Counted from the stretch's first letter, positions 1 through 6,780 are shown. The stretch: 19,972 nucleotides of DNA from Victivallaceae bacterium (GCA_028698975.1 JAQVVK010000016.1:1-19972); one strand, 5' to 3'. A program made the numbers and translations. Notes: generated from the sequence alone by a model not told the origin.

Positions 1-13
1 CTCCCGGCTAAAC

Positions 14-40
14 AAAAAAGGGCTGGCCGTGCGGCAAGCC
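14..40 (-). terminator. Rho-independent terminator of rpmE
   Basis: On the minus strand, about 20 bases after the rpmE stop, the sequence folds as GGCT-T-GCC, loop GCAC, GGC-C-AGCC, with one internal mismatch. One C and then six T follow. A GC-rich stem followed at once by a T-run is the classic intrinsic terminator layout. Confidence 0.75.
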
Positions 41-60
41 ATCTTTCAGCGGAATCCCGC

Positions 61-267
61 TCACCCCTGCGGTTTGCTGTAACGGCGGTTGAACTTATCG
101 ATACGACCCGCCGTATCGACAAACTTCTGCTTGCCGGTAAAGAACGGGTGGCACTTGGCGCAGATACCGACCTTGTAATCCGGCCGGGTGGATTTGATGT
201 GCCAGACTTCGCCGCAGGCGCAGGTCACCACGGCGTCGCCATACTTCGGATGGATATCCTTTTTCAT
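61..267 (-). CDS. rpmE: 50S ribosomal protein L31 (bL31), zinc-binding type
   Basis: Small protein of the large ribosomal subunit at the central protuberance and inter-subunit bridge. The 68 residues match the family end to end: the start MKKDIHPKY, the KCHPFFTGKQ core, and a basic tail with RxDKFNRRY. Four cysteines (C16, C18, C36, C39) form the zinc site of the C+ type; C- paralogs used under zinc shortage lack them. The ATG at 267 has GGAG six bases upstream. The gene stands alone, with its own promoter (322-349) and terminator (14-40), and is divergent from the secreted-repeat genes. No Zur-like operator was recognised upstream. Identification is near certain. Confidence 0.97.
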   Translation of the reverse strand: MKKDIHPKYGDAVVTCACGEVWHIKSTRPDYKVGICAKCHPFFTGKQKFVDTAGRIDKFNRRYSKPQG

Positions 268-321
268 TTCATGCTCCGTAAATATGTATGAGTTGTTTTG
301 AATTGCAAATCACAGTTCAAT

Positions 322-349
322 AAAATACCACCACTTTTGTATTTTTCAA
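322..349 (-). promoter_or_regulatory. Candidate sigma-70-type promoter of rpmE
   Basis: On the minus strand TTGAAA (349-344) is followed after 16 bases by TATTTT (327-322). It lies about 55 bases upstream of the rpmE ATG in AT-rich DNA. It matches the TTGAAA-N16/17-TATATT form seen at other operons in this window. Confidence 0.6.
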
Positions 350-404
350 GTCATTACCGTATTAAAAGTCATCATATTTTATAAAAAACAAGGCCTTTGG
401 AGGT

Positions 405-432
405 TTGATTATTTTCAAATGTAAATTATATT
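405..432 (+). promoter_or_regulatory. Candidate promoter of the GVQ-repeat gene pair
   Basis: TTGATT (405-410), a 16-base spacer and TATATT (427-432) lie in the AT-rich gap upstream of the gene at 486. The expected transcript start falls near 439, so the stem-loop at 437-460 would be the very 5' end of the mRNA, or an operator over the start site. Confidence 0.5.
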
Positions 433-436
433 TATA

Positions 437-460
437 TTGAACGGGAAAGTTTCCGTTCAA
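437..460 (+). promoter_or_regulatory. Inverted repeat at the predicted transcript start (5' stem-loop or operator)
   Basis: The arms TTGAACGG (437-444) and CCGTTCAA (453-460) are perfectly complementary around an 8-base loop, GAAAGTTT. The loop itself is nearly symmetric. An A-run, not a T-run, follows, so it is not a plus-strand terminator. It sits between the -10 element and the ribosome binding site GAGG (473-476). A 5' mRNA-stabilising hairpin or a repressor site would both fit. Confidence 0.45.
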
Positions 461-485
461 AAAACAAATATTGAGGTACAAAAAG

Positions 486-914
486 ATGAGAAAAGTTCTG
501 TTTTTGGCAACGGCGATGTTTCTTTCCTGTGCCGTTTCGGCAATGGATTGGGACTTTCTGAGCTTTGGCGTCACCGAGGATTTCCCCTCGGATTCCGCCG
601 AAATTCCGATTTGCGGCGTTAAGATCGGCGTACCGATCTGCGGAGGCAATGCTCCGGTGTACGGCGTCGAAGCCGCCATTTTCTACGCGGCGACCAAGGA
701 GGTCGAGGGGCTGAAATGCAGTCTAATCGCCACCAACTGCAAGGAAACCGAAGGCATGCAGTTCGCACTGGTCAACTTTGCGGACAAGACCGACGGGCTT
801 CAGCTCGGCATCTTCAACTCGGCCAAACACGAGGCGTTTCAGATCGGCCTTCTGAACCACATCGAAGACGCCATGATACCGTGGCTGCCGATCGTAAACT
901 TCAATTTTGATTGA
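486..914 (+). CDS. Secreted GVQ-repeat protein, LA_2272 surface-repeat-like (short paralog)
   Basis: 142 residues. The ATG at 486 is chosen over an in-frame TTG at 471, because GAGG lies nine bases before the ATG and the resulting N-terminus is a clean signal peptide (MRKVLFLATAMFLSCAVSA, cleavage likely after A19). The mature part has a head of the form GVKxGxP...VYGVEAAxFY. Four or five imperfect 14-15 residue repeats follow, such as EGLKCSL, EGMQFAL, DGLQLGI and AFQIGLL, and the protein ends in AMIPWLPIVNFNFD. The same head, repeats and tail recur in the next gene 29 bases downstream, so they are tandem paralogs in one operon. The repeats resemble the LA_2272-type surface family. The function is unknown; a cell-envelope or outer-membrane location is inferred. 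Confidence 0.85.
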   Translation: MRKVLFLATAMFLSCAVSAMDWDFLSFGVTEDFPSDSAEIPICGVKIGVPICGGNAPVYGVEAAIFYAATKEVEGLKCSLIATNCKETEGMQFALVNFADKTDGLQLGIFNSAKHEAFQIGLLNHIEDAMIPWLPIVNFNFD

Positions 915-943
915 GATTGATAAATCAATGGAGAGATTCTGTT

Positions 944-1666
944 ATGAATAAATTACTCGCTTTTGCCGCCGCCGCCATCATCGGCGGAACCGTGTTCGCC
1001 GCCGAAACCGCCACCCCCGCCGCCGCGCCGGCCGCACAGCCGGTTTGCGACCGCGAATTAAAGCCGCTCGACCAGTGGACTCCGTTTCAGGTCTGCTTTC
1101 TGCCCGGAGTCCCCAATGCCATGTGGCAGTCAAACGTTTTCGGCATCAAATCCGGCTGGCCGGTGACCTGCGGCTACGGCCGGGTCTGGGGGCTTGAAGC
1201 TTCGTGGTTTTACTCGGGCACGCGCAATGTAAACGGCTTTCAGGCGTCGTGGATCTGCTGTCAGGCCGACGAATTTGACGGGGTGCAAGCCGCCTTTGTC
1301 ACCTGCCTCAACCTCGGCAAACAATTCAACGGACTTCAGGCTTCGCTCGGATATGTCCAGAGCGGCGACATCAACGGCGCACAGGGCGGAGCCGTCAATC
1401 TGGCCAAGAACGTCAACGGAATTCAGGCCGGTCTGCTCTTTGCCATGGCCAATGACGTCAACGGGTTTCAGGCCTCCGGCGTCTGCGTCAACTCGGGCAA
1501 ACTCAACGGAGTACAGTGCAACCTCTACGGTCAAGTCAAAAACAGCTCCGGCGTACAGCTTGGCGTCGTGAATGTTTCCGGCGGCAAGGGTGTGCAGTTT
1601 GGTGCCATCAATATCATGAAAGATGCTTGGATACCGGTATTCCCGATCTTCAACTTTGCTTTCTAA
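944..1666 (+). CDS. Secreted GVQ-repeat protein, LA_2272 surface-repeat-like (long paralog)
   Basis: 240 residues. The ATG at 944 is preceded by GGAGA with nine bases of spacing. The reading frame extends upstream to a TTG inside the previous gene, but the signal peptide MNKLLAFAAAAIIGGTVFA starts here. An Ala/Pro-rich linker (about 20-33) precedes a head with FGIKSGWP and VWGLEASWFY, then about nine repeats at residues 81-228 with the core NG-x-Q-A/x-G/S. The tail is AWIPVFPIFNFAF, ending in phenylalanine. A terminal aromatic residue is a feature of outer-membrane beta-barrel proteins, so outer-membrane insertion is possible but unproven. Cysteines are unusually frequent in the repeats. It is co-transcribed with the shorter paralog upstream and ends at the terminator 1679-1715. 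Function unknown. Confidence 0.87.
   Translation: MNKLLAFAAAAIIGGTVFAAETATPAAAPAAQPVCDRELKPLDQWTPFQVCFLPGVPNAMWQSNVFGIKSGWPVTCGYGRVWGLEASWFYSGTRNVNGFQASWICCQADEFDGVQAAFVTCLNLGKQFNGLQASLGYVQSGDINGAQGGAVNLAKNVNGIQAGLLFAMANDVNGFQASGVCVNSGKLNGVQCNLYGQVKNSSGVQLGVVNVSGGKGVQFGAINIMKDAWIPVFPIFNFAF
1184..1627 (+). repeat. Coding tandem repeats (GVQ units) within the long paralog
   Basis: About nine imperfect units of 13-17 codons. The repeat is visible in the DNA as well: AACGG-n-nTTCAGGC-like cores start near 1232, 1328, 1415 and 1460. Unit lengths vary, so copies have diverged and are not freshly duplicated. Such arrays can gain or lose units by recombination. Confidence 0.75.
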
Positions 1667-1678
1667 AGTAAAGACGAT

Positions 1679-1715
1679 AAAAAAACTCCGCCGTTCAACG
1701 CGGCGGAGTTTTTTT
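1679..1715. terminator. Bidirectional intrinsic terminator between convergent operons
   Basis: CTCCGCCG (1686-1693), a 7-base loop and CGGCGGAG (1701-1708) form a perfect stem. It is flanked by seven A on the left (1679-1685) and seven T on the right (1709-1715), so it works on both strands. It ends the GVQ-repeat operon (stop at 1666) and the hisH-to-deacetylase operon (stop at 1733). Confidence 0.92.
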
Positions 1716-1732
1716 ATGCTTGAATCTGCGAG

Positions 1733-2473
1733 TTACGGCAACTCGTCGAAGCCGGCAATTTTCATGCCCAGCCGGGCGGCGGTCGCCAGACAGTGCCTGA
1801 GCATTTCAACCGATACATCAATCGGGCGCGGCTGATCGGTGATGCCGTGCGAAAAGAAGACGATGAGCTTGTTTTCCCCGGCGGCGCGCTCCAGCGCGGC
1901 ATCGAGGTTTGCTTCGGTACTCAAATAATATTCACCGATACCGCAACCGCCCAATGTCGGAGTGCCGGCAATACGATCTAAATCGATATAAGCGTCATCC
2001 TGCTCGGCAATCCAATACCCCTTGGCATGCGGCTTCGGCAGTCCGGCGCGGAAATGCCGGAAAAGCTCCGACAGTTTACGGTCGGTCTCATCCGAGTGAT
2101 AATTGTTGGGATAGGCAAAACTTCTCACCTCGATACCAACTTTGTGCACCGCCGAAAGGTGCGGCGTGATTTCGGCGGCGATATAAGCGTCGCCACCCTC
2201 CTGCGAAAAACCTTCCACCGCCGAGCGATGTGTGACCGAATGCAAACCGATCGAGTGCCCCCGCTGCGAGAGTTCGCGCATGGAGTCCAACGCCGGAGCG
2301 TCAAGCGTGTTCATGTAAAAAAAGGTGGCGTGCGCGCCAAACCCGGCAAACAACTCCTGCTGCGACAGCCACTCTTCATACCGTCCGTCGTCAAAAGTAA
2401 AGCAGACAACGCCATGTTTGACCGCGTCAAGATCGAGTGTCTTTACCTGGTCTTTTCCTTTTTCGCTTTTCAT
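1733..2473 (-). CDS. Polysaccharide deacetylase family protein (NodB fold)
   Basis: 246 residues with the carbohydrate esterase 4 signature: FTFDDG with D28/D29 (catalytic base and metal Asp), the metal His pair H78-SVT-H82, the third motif RSFAYPNNYH near 118, and a late IVFFSHGI motif. The family removes N-acetyl (or similar) groups from glycans with a divalent metal. There is no signal peptide or membrane segment, so a cytoplasmic substrate such as a sugar precursor or lipid-linked sugar is more likely than mature cell wall. Its ATG overlaps the TAA of the acyltransferase gene by one base (TAATG), with AGGG upstream, so translation is coupled. It is the last gene of the hisH operon and ends at the shared terminator. 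The exact substrate cannot be told. Confidence 0.88.
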   Translation of the reverse strand: MKSEKGKDQVKTLDLDAVKHGVVCFTFDDGRYEEWLSQQELFAGFGAHATFFYMNTLDAPALDSMRELSQRGHSIGLHSVTHRSAVEGFSQEGGDAYIAAEITPHLSAVHKVGIEVRSFAYPNNYHSDETDRKLSELFRHFRAGLPKPHAKGYWIAEQDDAYIDLDRIAGTPTLGGCGIGEYYLSTEANLDAALERAAGENKLIVFFSHGITDQPRPIDVSVEMLRHCLATAARLGMKIAGFDELP

Positions 2474-3144
2474 TATTTTTCCCTTTGTGGATCAACGGTG
2501 ATCGCCATAAGCGCGGCCTCCGCTTTTTTCCGATATTCTTCCAATCCGGCGGCGTCCAACCCCGACGGCACCTCAAAACTCTCGCCAAAAGTCAGAGTAA
2601 TGCGGGAAAACGGCTTCGGTATCTGAAACCCGTCCCAGCTATGCAGCGACCAGACGCGTGAAGCATTGATCGATACGGGTATGATCGACACCCCGGTGGC
2701 CGACGCCAAATGCACCGGTCCGAGTTTCATGCCGTAACGCGGACCGCGCGGCCCGTCCGGAGTAAACGCCACGATATGCCCGGCCTGTATCTCGCGCATC
2801 GCCGCAAGCTGGGCATGCGCCCCCTGTTTCGACGACGAACCGCGCAAACTGCGCAAACCGAGCGTGGAGATCAAATCGGCGATATATTGGCCGTCACGCG
2901 ACGGCGACACCACCGCGACGGTGCGCACCAGCACCCGGTGCGGAAACGCCACCGCAAAGAAAAACAACCGGTTGTGCCATGAAACCGCCACCGCCCGTTT
3001 CGTGTTCTCGATATAATGGTGCGGGTCATCGATGCGAAACGAATATATTGTGCGCAGCATCAACCACATAAGATGCGACGGCAGCCAATATATCCAGGTC
3101 GGGAATTTCTTTATGCTGCGGAACTTCTGTTTTAGGTATCCCAT
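2473..3144 (-). CDS. Lysophospholipid acyltransferase family protein (DUF374)
   Basis: 223 residues. The start at 3144 (MGYLKQKF) is chosen because GGAG lies five to six bases before it, and only two bases separate it from the nth stop. Longer in-frame starts would run deep into nth. The acyltransferase core has the catalytic-His motif VSWHNRLFFF (H57) and the DUF374 hallmark FTPDGPRGPRYGMKLG followed by VHLASATGVSIIPVS. The family moves acyl chains onto lipid or lipid A-like acceptors at the inner membrane. Hydrophobic residues near the N-terminus (about 14-36) suggest membrane association rather than a clear span. Operon: downstream of nth and coupled to the deacetylase, which hints at envelope lipid/glycan work. 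The acceptor is unknown. Confidence 0.9.
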   Translation of the reverse strand: MGYLKQKFRSIKKFPTWIYWLPSHLMWLMLRTIYSFRIDDPHHYIENTKRAVAVSWHNRLFFFAVAFPHRVLVRTVAVVSPSRDGQYIADLISTLGLRSLRGSSSKQGAHAQLAAMREIQAGHIVAFTPDGPRGPRYGMKLGPVHLASATGVSIIPVSINASRVWSLHSWDGFQIPKPFSRITLTFGESFEVPSGLDAAGLEEYRKKAEAALMAITVDPQREK

Positions 3145-3146
3145 CT

Positions 3147-3782
3147 TTACTCCTTTGCTCCGGCACATATTGAGCGCAGCACGCACCCGGCGCACCGCGG
3201 CTGACGGGCGACACACACCCGGCGGCCGTGCTGGATCAGTAAATGCGAAAAATTACACCACTTTTCCGGTTCGATTTCGGCGCATGCCGCTTGTTCGATC
3301 TTTTCCGGCGACACGGAATCCACCGCTCCAAGTTGGTTCAACACCCGGTTGACATGTGTGTCCACAGGGAACCCCGGCTTGCCGAACACATTACCCAATA
3401 ACACATTGGCACTTTTGCGACCGATCCCCGGCAGGGCGGTCAACTCCTCCATGGTGTCGGGCACAATCCCGTTATGCCGCTCCAATATCAGCTCGGCGCA
3501 GCGGTGGAGGTTTTCGCTTTTGTTGCGAAACAATCCGCAAGTGTGGACAAATCCGGCGATCTCATCGACCGACAACGCCGCCATCGATTTCGGGTCGGGA
3601 GCTGCCGCAAACAATTTTTCCGTCACCTGATTGACCCGCTCGTCACGGCACTGAGCCGACAGCATCACCGCGGCCAGCAGTTGAAACGGCGTGTCGTGAC
3701 GCAGCGGACAGGCGCATTCACCGTAAACGCCGTACAGAAGATCATAAAGTTTTTGCCACGGGAAACGCCCCGCCCGGCTCAT
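3147..3782 (-). CDS. nth: Endonuclease III, DNA glycosylase/AP lyase
   Basis: Base-excision repair enzyme that removes oxidised pyrimidines and nicks the abasic site. 211 residues, the normal length. The helix-hairpin-helix motif LPGIGRKSANVLL carries the catalytic lysine K123. The catalytic aspartate is D141 in VDTHVNRV. The C-terminus carries the 4Fe-4S cluster ligands spaced C-x6-C-x2-C-x5-C (CVARQPRCAGC...C). The ATG overlaps the hisH stop by four bases (ATGA) and the stop lies two bases before the acyltransferase start. No part of the enzyme is missing. Confidence 0.97.
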   Translation of the reverse strand: MSRAGRFPWQKLYDLLYGVYGECACPLRHDTPFQLLAAVMLSAQCRDERVNQVTEKLFAAAPDPKSMAALSVDEIAGFVHTCGLFRNKSENLHRCAELILERHNGIVPDTMEELTALPGIGRKSANVLLGNVFGKPGFPVDTHVNRVLNQLGAVDSVSPEKIEQAACAEIEPEKWCNFSHLLIQHGRRVCVARQPRCAGCVLRSICAGAKE

Positions 3783-4402
3783 TTGCCGCCCTCCGCCAAT
3801 GCGAGGAAGTTGCCGAGCAGACGCAGACCGGCACGCTGGCTTTTTTCGGGGTGAAACTGCGCGGCGATATAACGCCCCCGCCCGATCACCGCGGCAAACG
3901 GGCGGATATATTCACAGGCAGCCAGCGTGTATTCCGGAGCCGGCGGCACATAATACGAGTGAACAAAGTAAAAATAACTGTTGTCCGGGATCCCGGCGGC
4001 GACCGGGCATCCCGGCTGGAACGTTATGCCGTTCCAGCCCATGTGCGGCACTTTTTGCCCTCCGTCATCCGGGAAGCGGACAACCGTTCCAGGGAAAACC
4101 CCCAGCCCGGCGACGCCCGGAGCTTCTTCGGAACCTTGCAAAAGCATCTGCATACCAAGACAGATGCCGAGAAACCTTCCGCCGCCATCCACAAAGCGCG
4201 GCACGGCGCGGTCGAAACCGGAACTGCGCAGATTCTCCATGCCGTCGCCAAAATTGCCCACTCCGGGCAGTACGCAAACCTGAAAATGTTCAAGTTCATC
4301 CGGGCGTGATATAACCCTGACATCGGCTCCGGCGCACTCCAACGCCTTGGAAACCGAGCCGAGATTGCCCATATTATAATCGACAAGAGCAACCGGAACC
4401 AT
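3779..4402 (-). CDS. hisH: Imidazole glycerol phosphate synthase, glutamine amidotransferase subunit
   Basis: HisH releases ammonia from glutamine and channels it to HisF to make imidazole glycerol phosphate and AICAR in histidine synthesis. 207 residues with the class I amidotransferase triad: C81 in GICLGMQ, H184 and E186 in FHPEKSQ. The N-terminus VALVDYNMGNLGSV and the loop VLPGVGNFGDGM are typical. The start at 4402 has GAGG seven bases upstream; an ATG at 4417 and further upstream starts lack this. It leads a four-gene operon from the promoter at 4431-4459. No hisF or other his gene is in the window, so histidine synthesis is split elsewhere, or this copy serves another amidation. Confidence 0.95.
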   Translation of the reverse strand: MVPVALVDYNMGNLGSVSKALECAGADVRVISRPDELEHFQVCVLPGVGNFGDGMENLRSSGFDRAVPRFVDGGGRFLGICLGMQMLLQGSEEAPGVAGLGVFPGTVVRFPDDGGQKVPHMGWNGITFQPGCPVAAGIPDNSYFYFVHSYYVPPAPEYTLAACEYIRPFAAVIGRGRYIAAQFHPEKSQRAGLRLLGNFLALAEGGK

Positions 4403-4430
4403 TGGATCACCTCGCATTTTTATGCAGGAT

Positions 4431-4459
4431 AATATAACCCGGCGCATTCATTTTTTCAA
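4431..4459 (-). promoter_or_regulatory. Promoter of the hisH-nth-acyltransferase-deacetylase operon
   Basis: Minus-strand TTGAAA (4459-4454), a 17-base spacer and TATATT (4436-4431), about 28 bases upstream of the hisH start. The -35 overlaps the last codons and stop of the release-factor-like gene, so the two units are transcriptionally separable despite their common direction. Confidence 0.65.
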
Positions 4460-4917
4460 TCCTCCGCCTGGCGGTTGCGGCGATAAAACTGCCACAAATC
4501 CGGATCGCGTGCTAAAAGTTTATGCAACGCCGATGGCGACACCCCCAATACCGGCGCGGCGGCATGGTAGTCAAACGCGGCCTCCGACAGCACATCAAGC
4601 AGATGCGCCAGCCACAACGGGTAATCGAAACTATCCATGGCGCAGACATTGCGCAGCGGCGGCACGGCGGGGGTTTCGCGCTCGCCGAAAGCCACCGCAA
4701 TTTTAAGTTTGCGCAGCGCGGCCGAGCGGTTGCGGTGCTGGCTGCGCTCGGAGCAATCCTCGGCGCGGTAGGCCGTACCGGTCAGCGTCACTCGCGCCGC
4801 GCAGGAGGTCTTGTTGCGTTTTTGCCCGCCCTTCCCCGAACCCTTAAAGAATTCCAAGGTGCAGTGCATCGACAGCGTGGCGTCGTCCATCGTTAATATC
4901 TGGTCGCGATTATTCAT
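4456..4917 (-). CDS. Peptide chain release factor-like protein (RF-1/GGQ domain)
   Basis: 153 residues from the ATG at 4917 (MNNRDQ). Longer in-frame starts exist at 4944 (ATG) and 4968 (TTG). None has a strong ribosome binding site, so the start is uncertain. The catalytic GGQ loop is FKGSGKGGQKRNKTSCAARV (G30-G31-Q32), and the downstream CSERSQHRNRSAALRKL matches the conserved RF-1 domain helix. Codon-recognition domains of RF1/RF2 are absent, so it is not a standard release factor. A role in freeing peptidyl-tRNA from stalled ribosomes, as for ArfB-type proteins, is inferred. The C-terminal third (about 118-145, GVSPSALHKLLARDPDLW) looks like a helix-turn-helix rather than the basic ArfB tail. 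Divergent from purD. Confidence 0.85.
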   Translation of the reverse strand: MNNRDQILTMDDATLSMHCTLEFFKGSGKGGQKRNKTSCAARVTLTGTAYRAEDCSERSQHRNRSAALRKLKIAVAFGERETPAVPPLRNVCAMDSFDYPLWLAHLLDVLSEAAFDYHAAAPVLGVSPSALHKLLARDPDLWQFYRRNRQAED

Positions 4918-4960
4918 ACTAAATGATTTTGCCTTAATTTCCATTTGTTTGTCTTGCGTT

Positions 4961-4988
4961 TTCGACAAACATGAGCTATCTTTATAAT
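4961..4988 (+). promoter_or_regulatory. Candidate promoter of the purD operon
   Basis: A consensus -10 TATAAT (4983-4988) is preceded 16 bases upstream by TTCGAC (4961-4966), a partial -35 match. It gives an untranslated leader of roughly 60 bases before the purD ATG at 5057, which has GGAG (5045-5048). The -10 overlaps the opposite-strand -10 of the release-factor-like gene. Confidence 0.55.
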
Positions 4989-5012
4989 AGTGTCGGGGCG
5001 GGCTTATTTCAA
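4984..5012 (-). promoter_or_regulatory. Promoter of the release-factor-like gene
   Basis: Minus-strand TTGAAA (5012-5007), a 17-base spacer and TATTAT (4989-4984). The predicted transcript start is near 4976, which argues against the TTG codon at 4968 being the main start. It shares the near-palindromic TATAATA with the plus-strand purD promoter. Confidence 0.6.
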
Positions 5013-5056
5013 CGTGAAGTCCGCAATTTCAATAAATTTTTTCCGGAGCGGTTGAT

Positions 5057-6355
5057 ATGAATGTATTGGTAGTCGGTTCTGGCGGTCGTGAACACGCATT
5101 GGTTTGGCAGTTGAAAAAGAGTCCTGAGGTAGAGCAGATATGGTGCGCCCCCGGCAACGCCGGTATCGCCGCCGACGCCGAATGCGTCGCCATCAAGGTT
5201 GACGAGCTGGAGAAACTGGCCGATTTCGCAGAAACCCACAACGTCGATCTTACCGTGGTCGGGCCGGAAGCACCGCTTTGCGACGGCATCGTCAACGTGT
5301 TCCGCACGCGCAAGCTGCCAATTTTCGGCCCCGACCGCCGCGCCGCCCAGCTTGAGGGCAGCAAGGATTTTGCCAAGCAGTTTATGAACAAATATCACAT
5401 TCCGACCGCGCGGGCGGCGGCGTTCACCGCCGAAGCCCCCGCCGCCGAATATATTCGCAACGAATTCGCCAACGGCGAGAAGTCGGTGGTGGTCAAGGCC
5501 GACGGTCTGGCCGCCGGCAAAGGGGTGCTGGTCGCGCCCGATGAAAAATCCGCACTGGACTTTTTGCACGAATGTTTTGCCGGAGCTTTCGGCGAATCCG
5601 GGGCCAAGGTGCTGATCGAAGAGTGTCTGGTCGGCGAAGAAGCGTCCATTTTCGCACTCACCGACGGCAAAACCATTGTGCCGCTGGTCTCCTCGCAGGA
5701 CCACAAGCGGGTCTTTGACCATGACGAAGGCCCCAACACCGGCGGCATGGGAGCTTATTCACCGGCTCCGGTGGTTACGGCGGCGGTTTGGCGCGACATC
5801 GAAAACGAGGTCCTCAAGCCATTTCTGGAAGGAGTTCAATCCGAAGACCTCGACTACCGCGGCGTGATCTTCGTCGGCATCATGGTCTGCGACGGCCGAC
5901 CCAAAGTGCTGGAATTCAACGTGCGCTTCGGCGACCCGGAAATACAGCCGGTCATGCGCCGGTTTGACGGCGACTGGTTTGACGTGCTTTTGAAGACGTC
6001 GGAGGGCAAACTTGCCGAAGCCGATCTGGTCTGGTCAGACGACCCGGCGGTCTCGGTGGTAATGGCATCGGGCGGCTATCCCGGCAAATACACCAAAGGC
6101 CACGTCATCAGCGGTTTGCGTGAGGCTGCCGCCACCGGAGCGGTCGTCTTTCACGCCGGCACATCGTTTAATCAGGACGGGGCGGTTGTCAACGCCGGCG
6201 GGCGGGTGCTGGGAGTTTCCGCCCGGGGCAAGACGATCGAGGAGGCGATCAAGGGCGCATACGCCGCCGTTGCAAAAATTTCGTTTGACGGCGGATTCTG
6301 CCGCAGCGACATCGGAGCAAAAGCACTCAAACATTTGAAAGGTGATAATATATGA
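5057..6355 (+). CDS. purD: Phosphoribosylamine--glycine ligase (GAR synthetase)
   Basis: Second step of de novo purine synthesis: phosphoribosylamine + glycine + ATP gives glycinamide ribonucleotide. 432 residues, the normal length. The N-domain opens with VLVVGSGGREHAL and has VVGPEAPLCDG. The ATP-grasp domain has VVKADGLAAGKGV, the DHKRVFDHDEGPNTGGMGAY stretch, and the metal-binding VLEFNVRFGDPE. The C-terminal domain holds MASGGYPGKY and an intact end. ATG at 5057 with GGAG eight bases upstream. The TGA overlaps the ATG of the lipoprotein gene by four bases (ATGA), so purD heads a coupled three-gene unit with an unrelated-looking lipoprotein and phoH. Confidence 0.98.
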   Translation: MNVLVVGSGGREHALVWQLKKSPEVEQIWCAPGNAGIAADAECVAIKVDELEKLADFAETHNVDLTVVGPEAPLCDGIVNVFRTRKLPIFGPDRRAAQLEGSKDFAKQFMNKYHIPTARAAAFTAEAPAAEYIRNEFANGEKSVVVKADGLAAGKGVLVAPDEKSALDFLHECFAGAFGESGAKVLIEECLVGEEASIFALTDGKTIVPLVSSQDHKRVFDHDEGPNTGGMGAYSPAPVVTAAVWRDIENEVLKPFLEGVQSEDLDYRGVIFVGIMVCDGRPKVLEFNVRFGDPEIQPVMRRFDGDWFDVLLKTSEGKLAEADLVWSDDPAVSVVMASGGYPGKYTKGHVISGLREAAATGAVVFHAGTSFNQDGAVVNAGGRVLGVSARGKTIEEAIKGAYAAVAKISFDGGFCRSDIGAKALKHLKGDNI

Positions 6356-6780
6356 AAAAATCAATTTTCGCCGTCGCAATGCTGGGCTTGGCCGTGCTCA
6401 CCGGTTGCACCTCCGTGGAATCAACTCAGAAATTCAACGCGCTCGGCTTGGCCACGCCGTCGGAAAAAGCGGTCTGCTATACCCATGTAACCATTGAGGG
6501 ACTGTACTTTTTCGGGTTTCCGATCATCGTCGGCAGCGCGGCCGAAGACGGCAAATGCGCCGCCTTTATGAATACCGTGACCGTGGAAAACGCGGTTGCC
6601 CTCCTGACCCGCGAAGCCAAAGCGCGCGGGGCGGCCAGAGTAAACGGGGTGTCAACGGATTATGATGGTTCGAGATGGATGTTTTTCTCTCTGCGCTCGG
6701 TACAGGCCAGCGGCACGGCGGTGCGCTCAAAGGGCGAAGCCATGCGCAACGCCCAGCGTCAATACGACGCGGAGCCGTGA
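6352..6780 (+). CDS. Small lipoprotein of unknown function
   Basis: 142 residues. It has a lipoprotein signal peptide, MKKSIFAVAMLGLAVLTGC, with lipobox L-T-G-C19; the following Thr-Ser gives no inner-membrane retention signal, so outer-membrane anchoring is likely. The mature part has no domain I recognise: a stretch IEGLYFFGFPIIVGSA, a region rich in Ala/Lys/Arg (about 80-95), and a basic, Gln/Arg-rich C-terminus. The start is well supported, with AGGTGAT just before the ATG, which overlaps the purD stop. Its own TGA overlaps the phoH ATG by one base. Function unknown. Confidence 0.8.
   Translation: MKKSIFAVAMLGLAVLTGCTSVESTQKFNALGLATPSEKAVCYTHVTIEGLYFFGFPIIVGSAAEDGKCAAFMNTVTVENAVALLTREAKARGAARVNGVSTDYDGSRWMFFSLRSVQASGTAVRSKGEAMRNAQRQYDAEP

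Noticed and set aside
299..320. TTGAA...TTCAA arms upstream of rpmE as a possible Zur operator
   Set aside because: Five-base arms with a long spacer do not resemble known Zur sites.
362..679. Minus-strand open frame of 105 codons over the start of the first GVQ-repeat gene
   Set aside because: No ribosome binding site or family resemblance. It overlaps the promoter and signal-peptide region of a well-supported gene.
5009..5722. Minus-strand open frame of 237 codons opposite purD
   Set aside because: It is the mirror of purD codons, with no domain or ribosome binding site, and it would overlap both divergent promoters.
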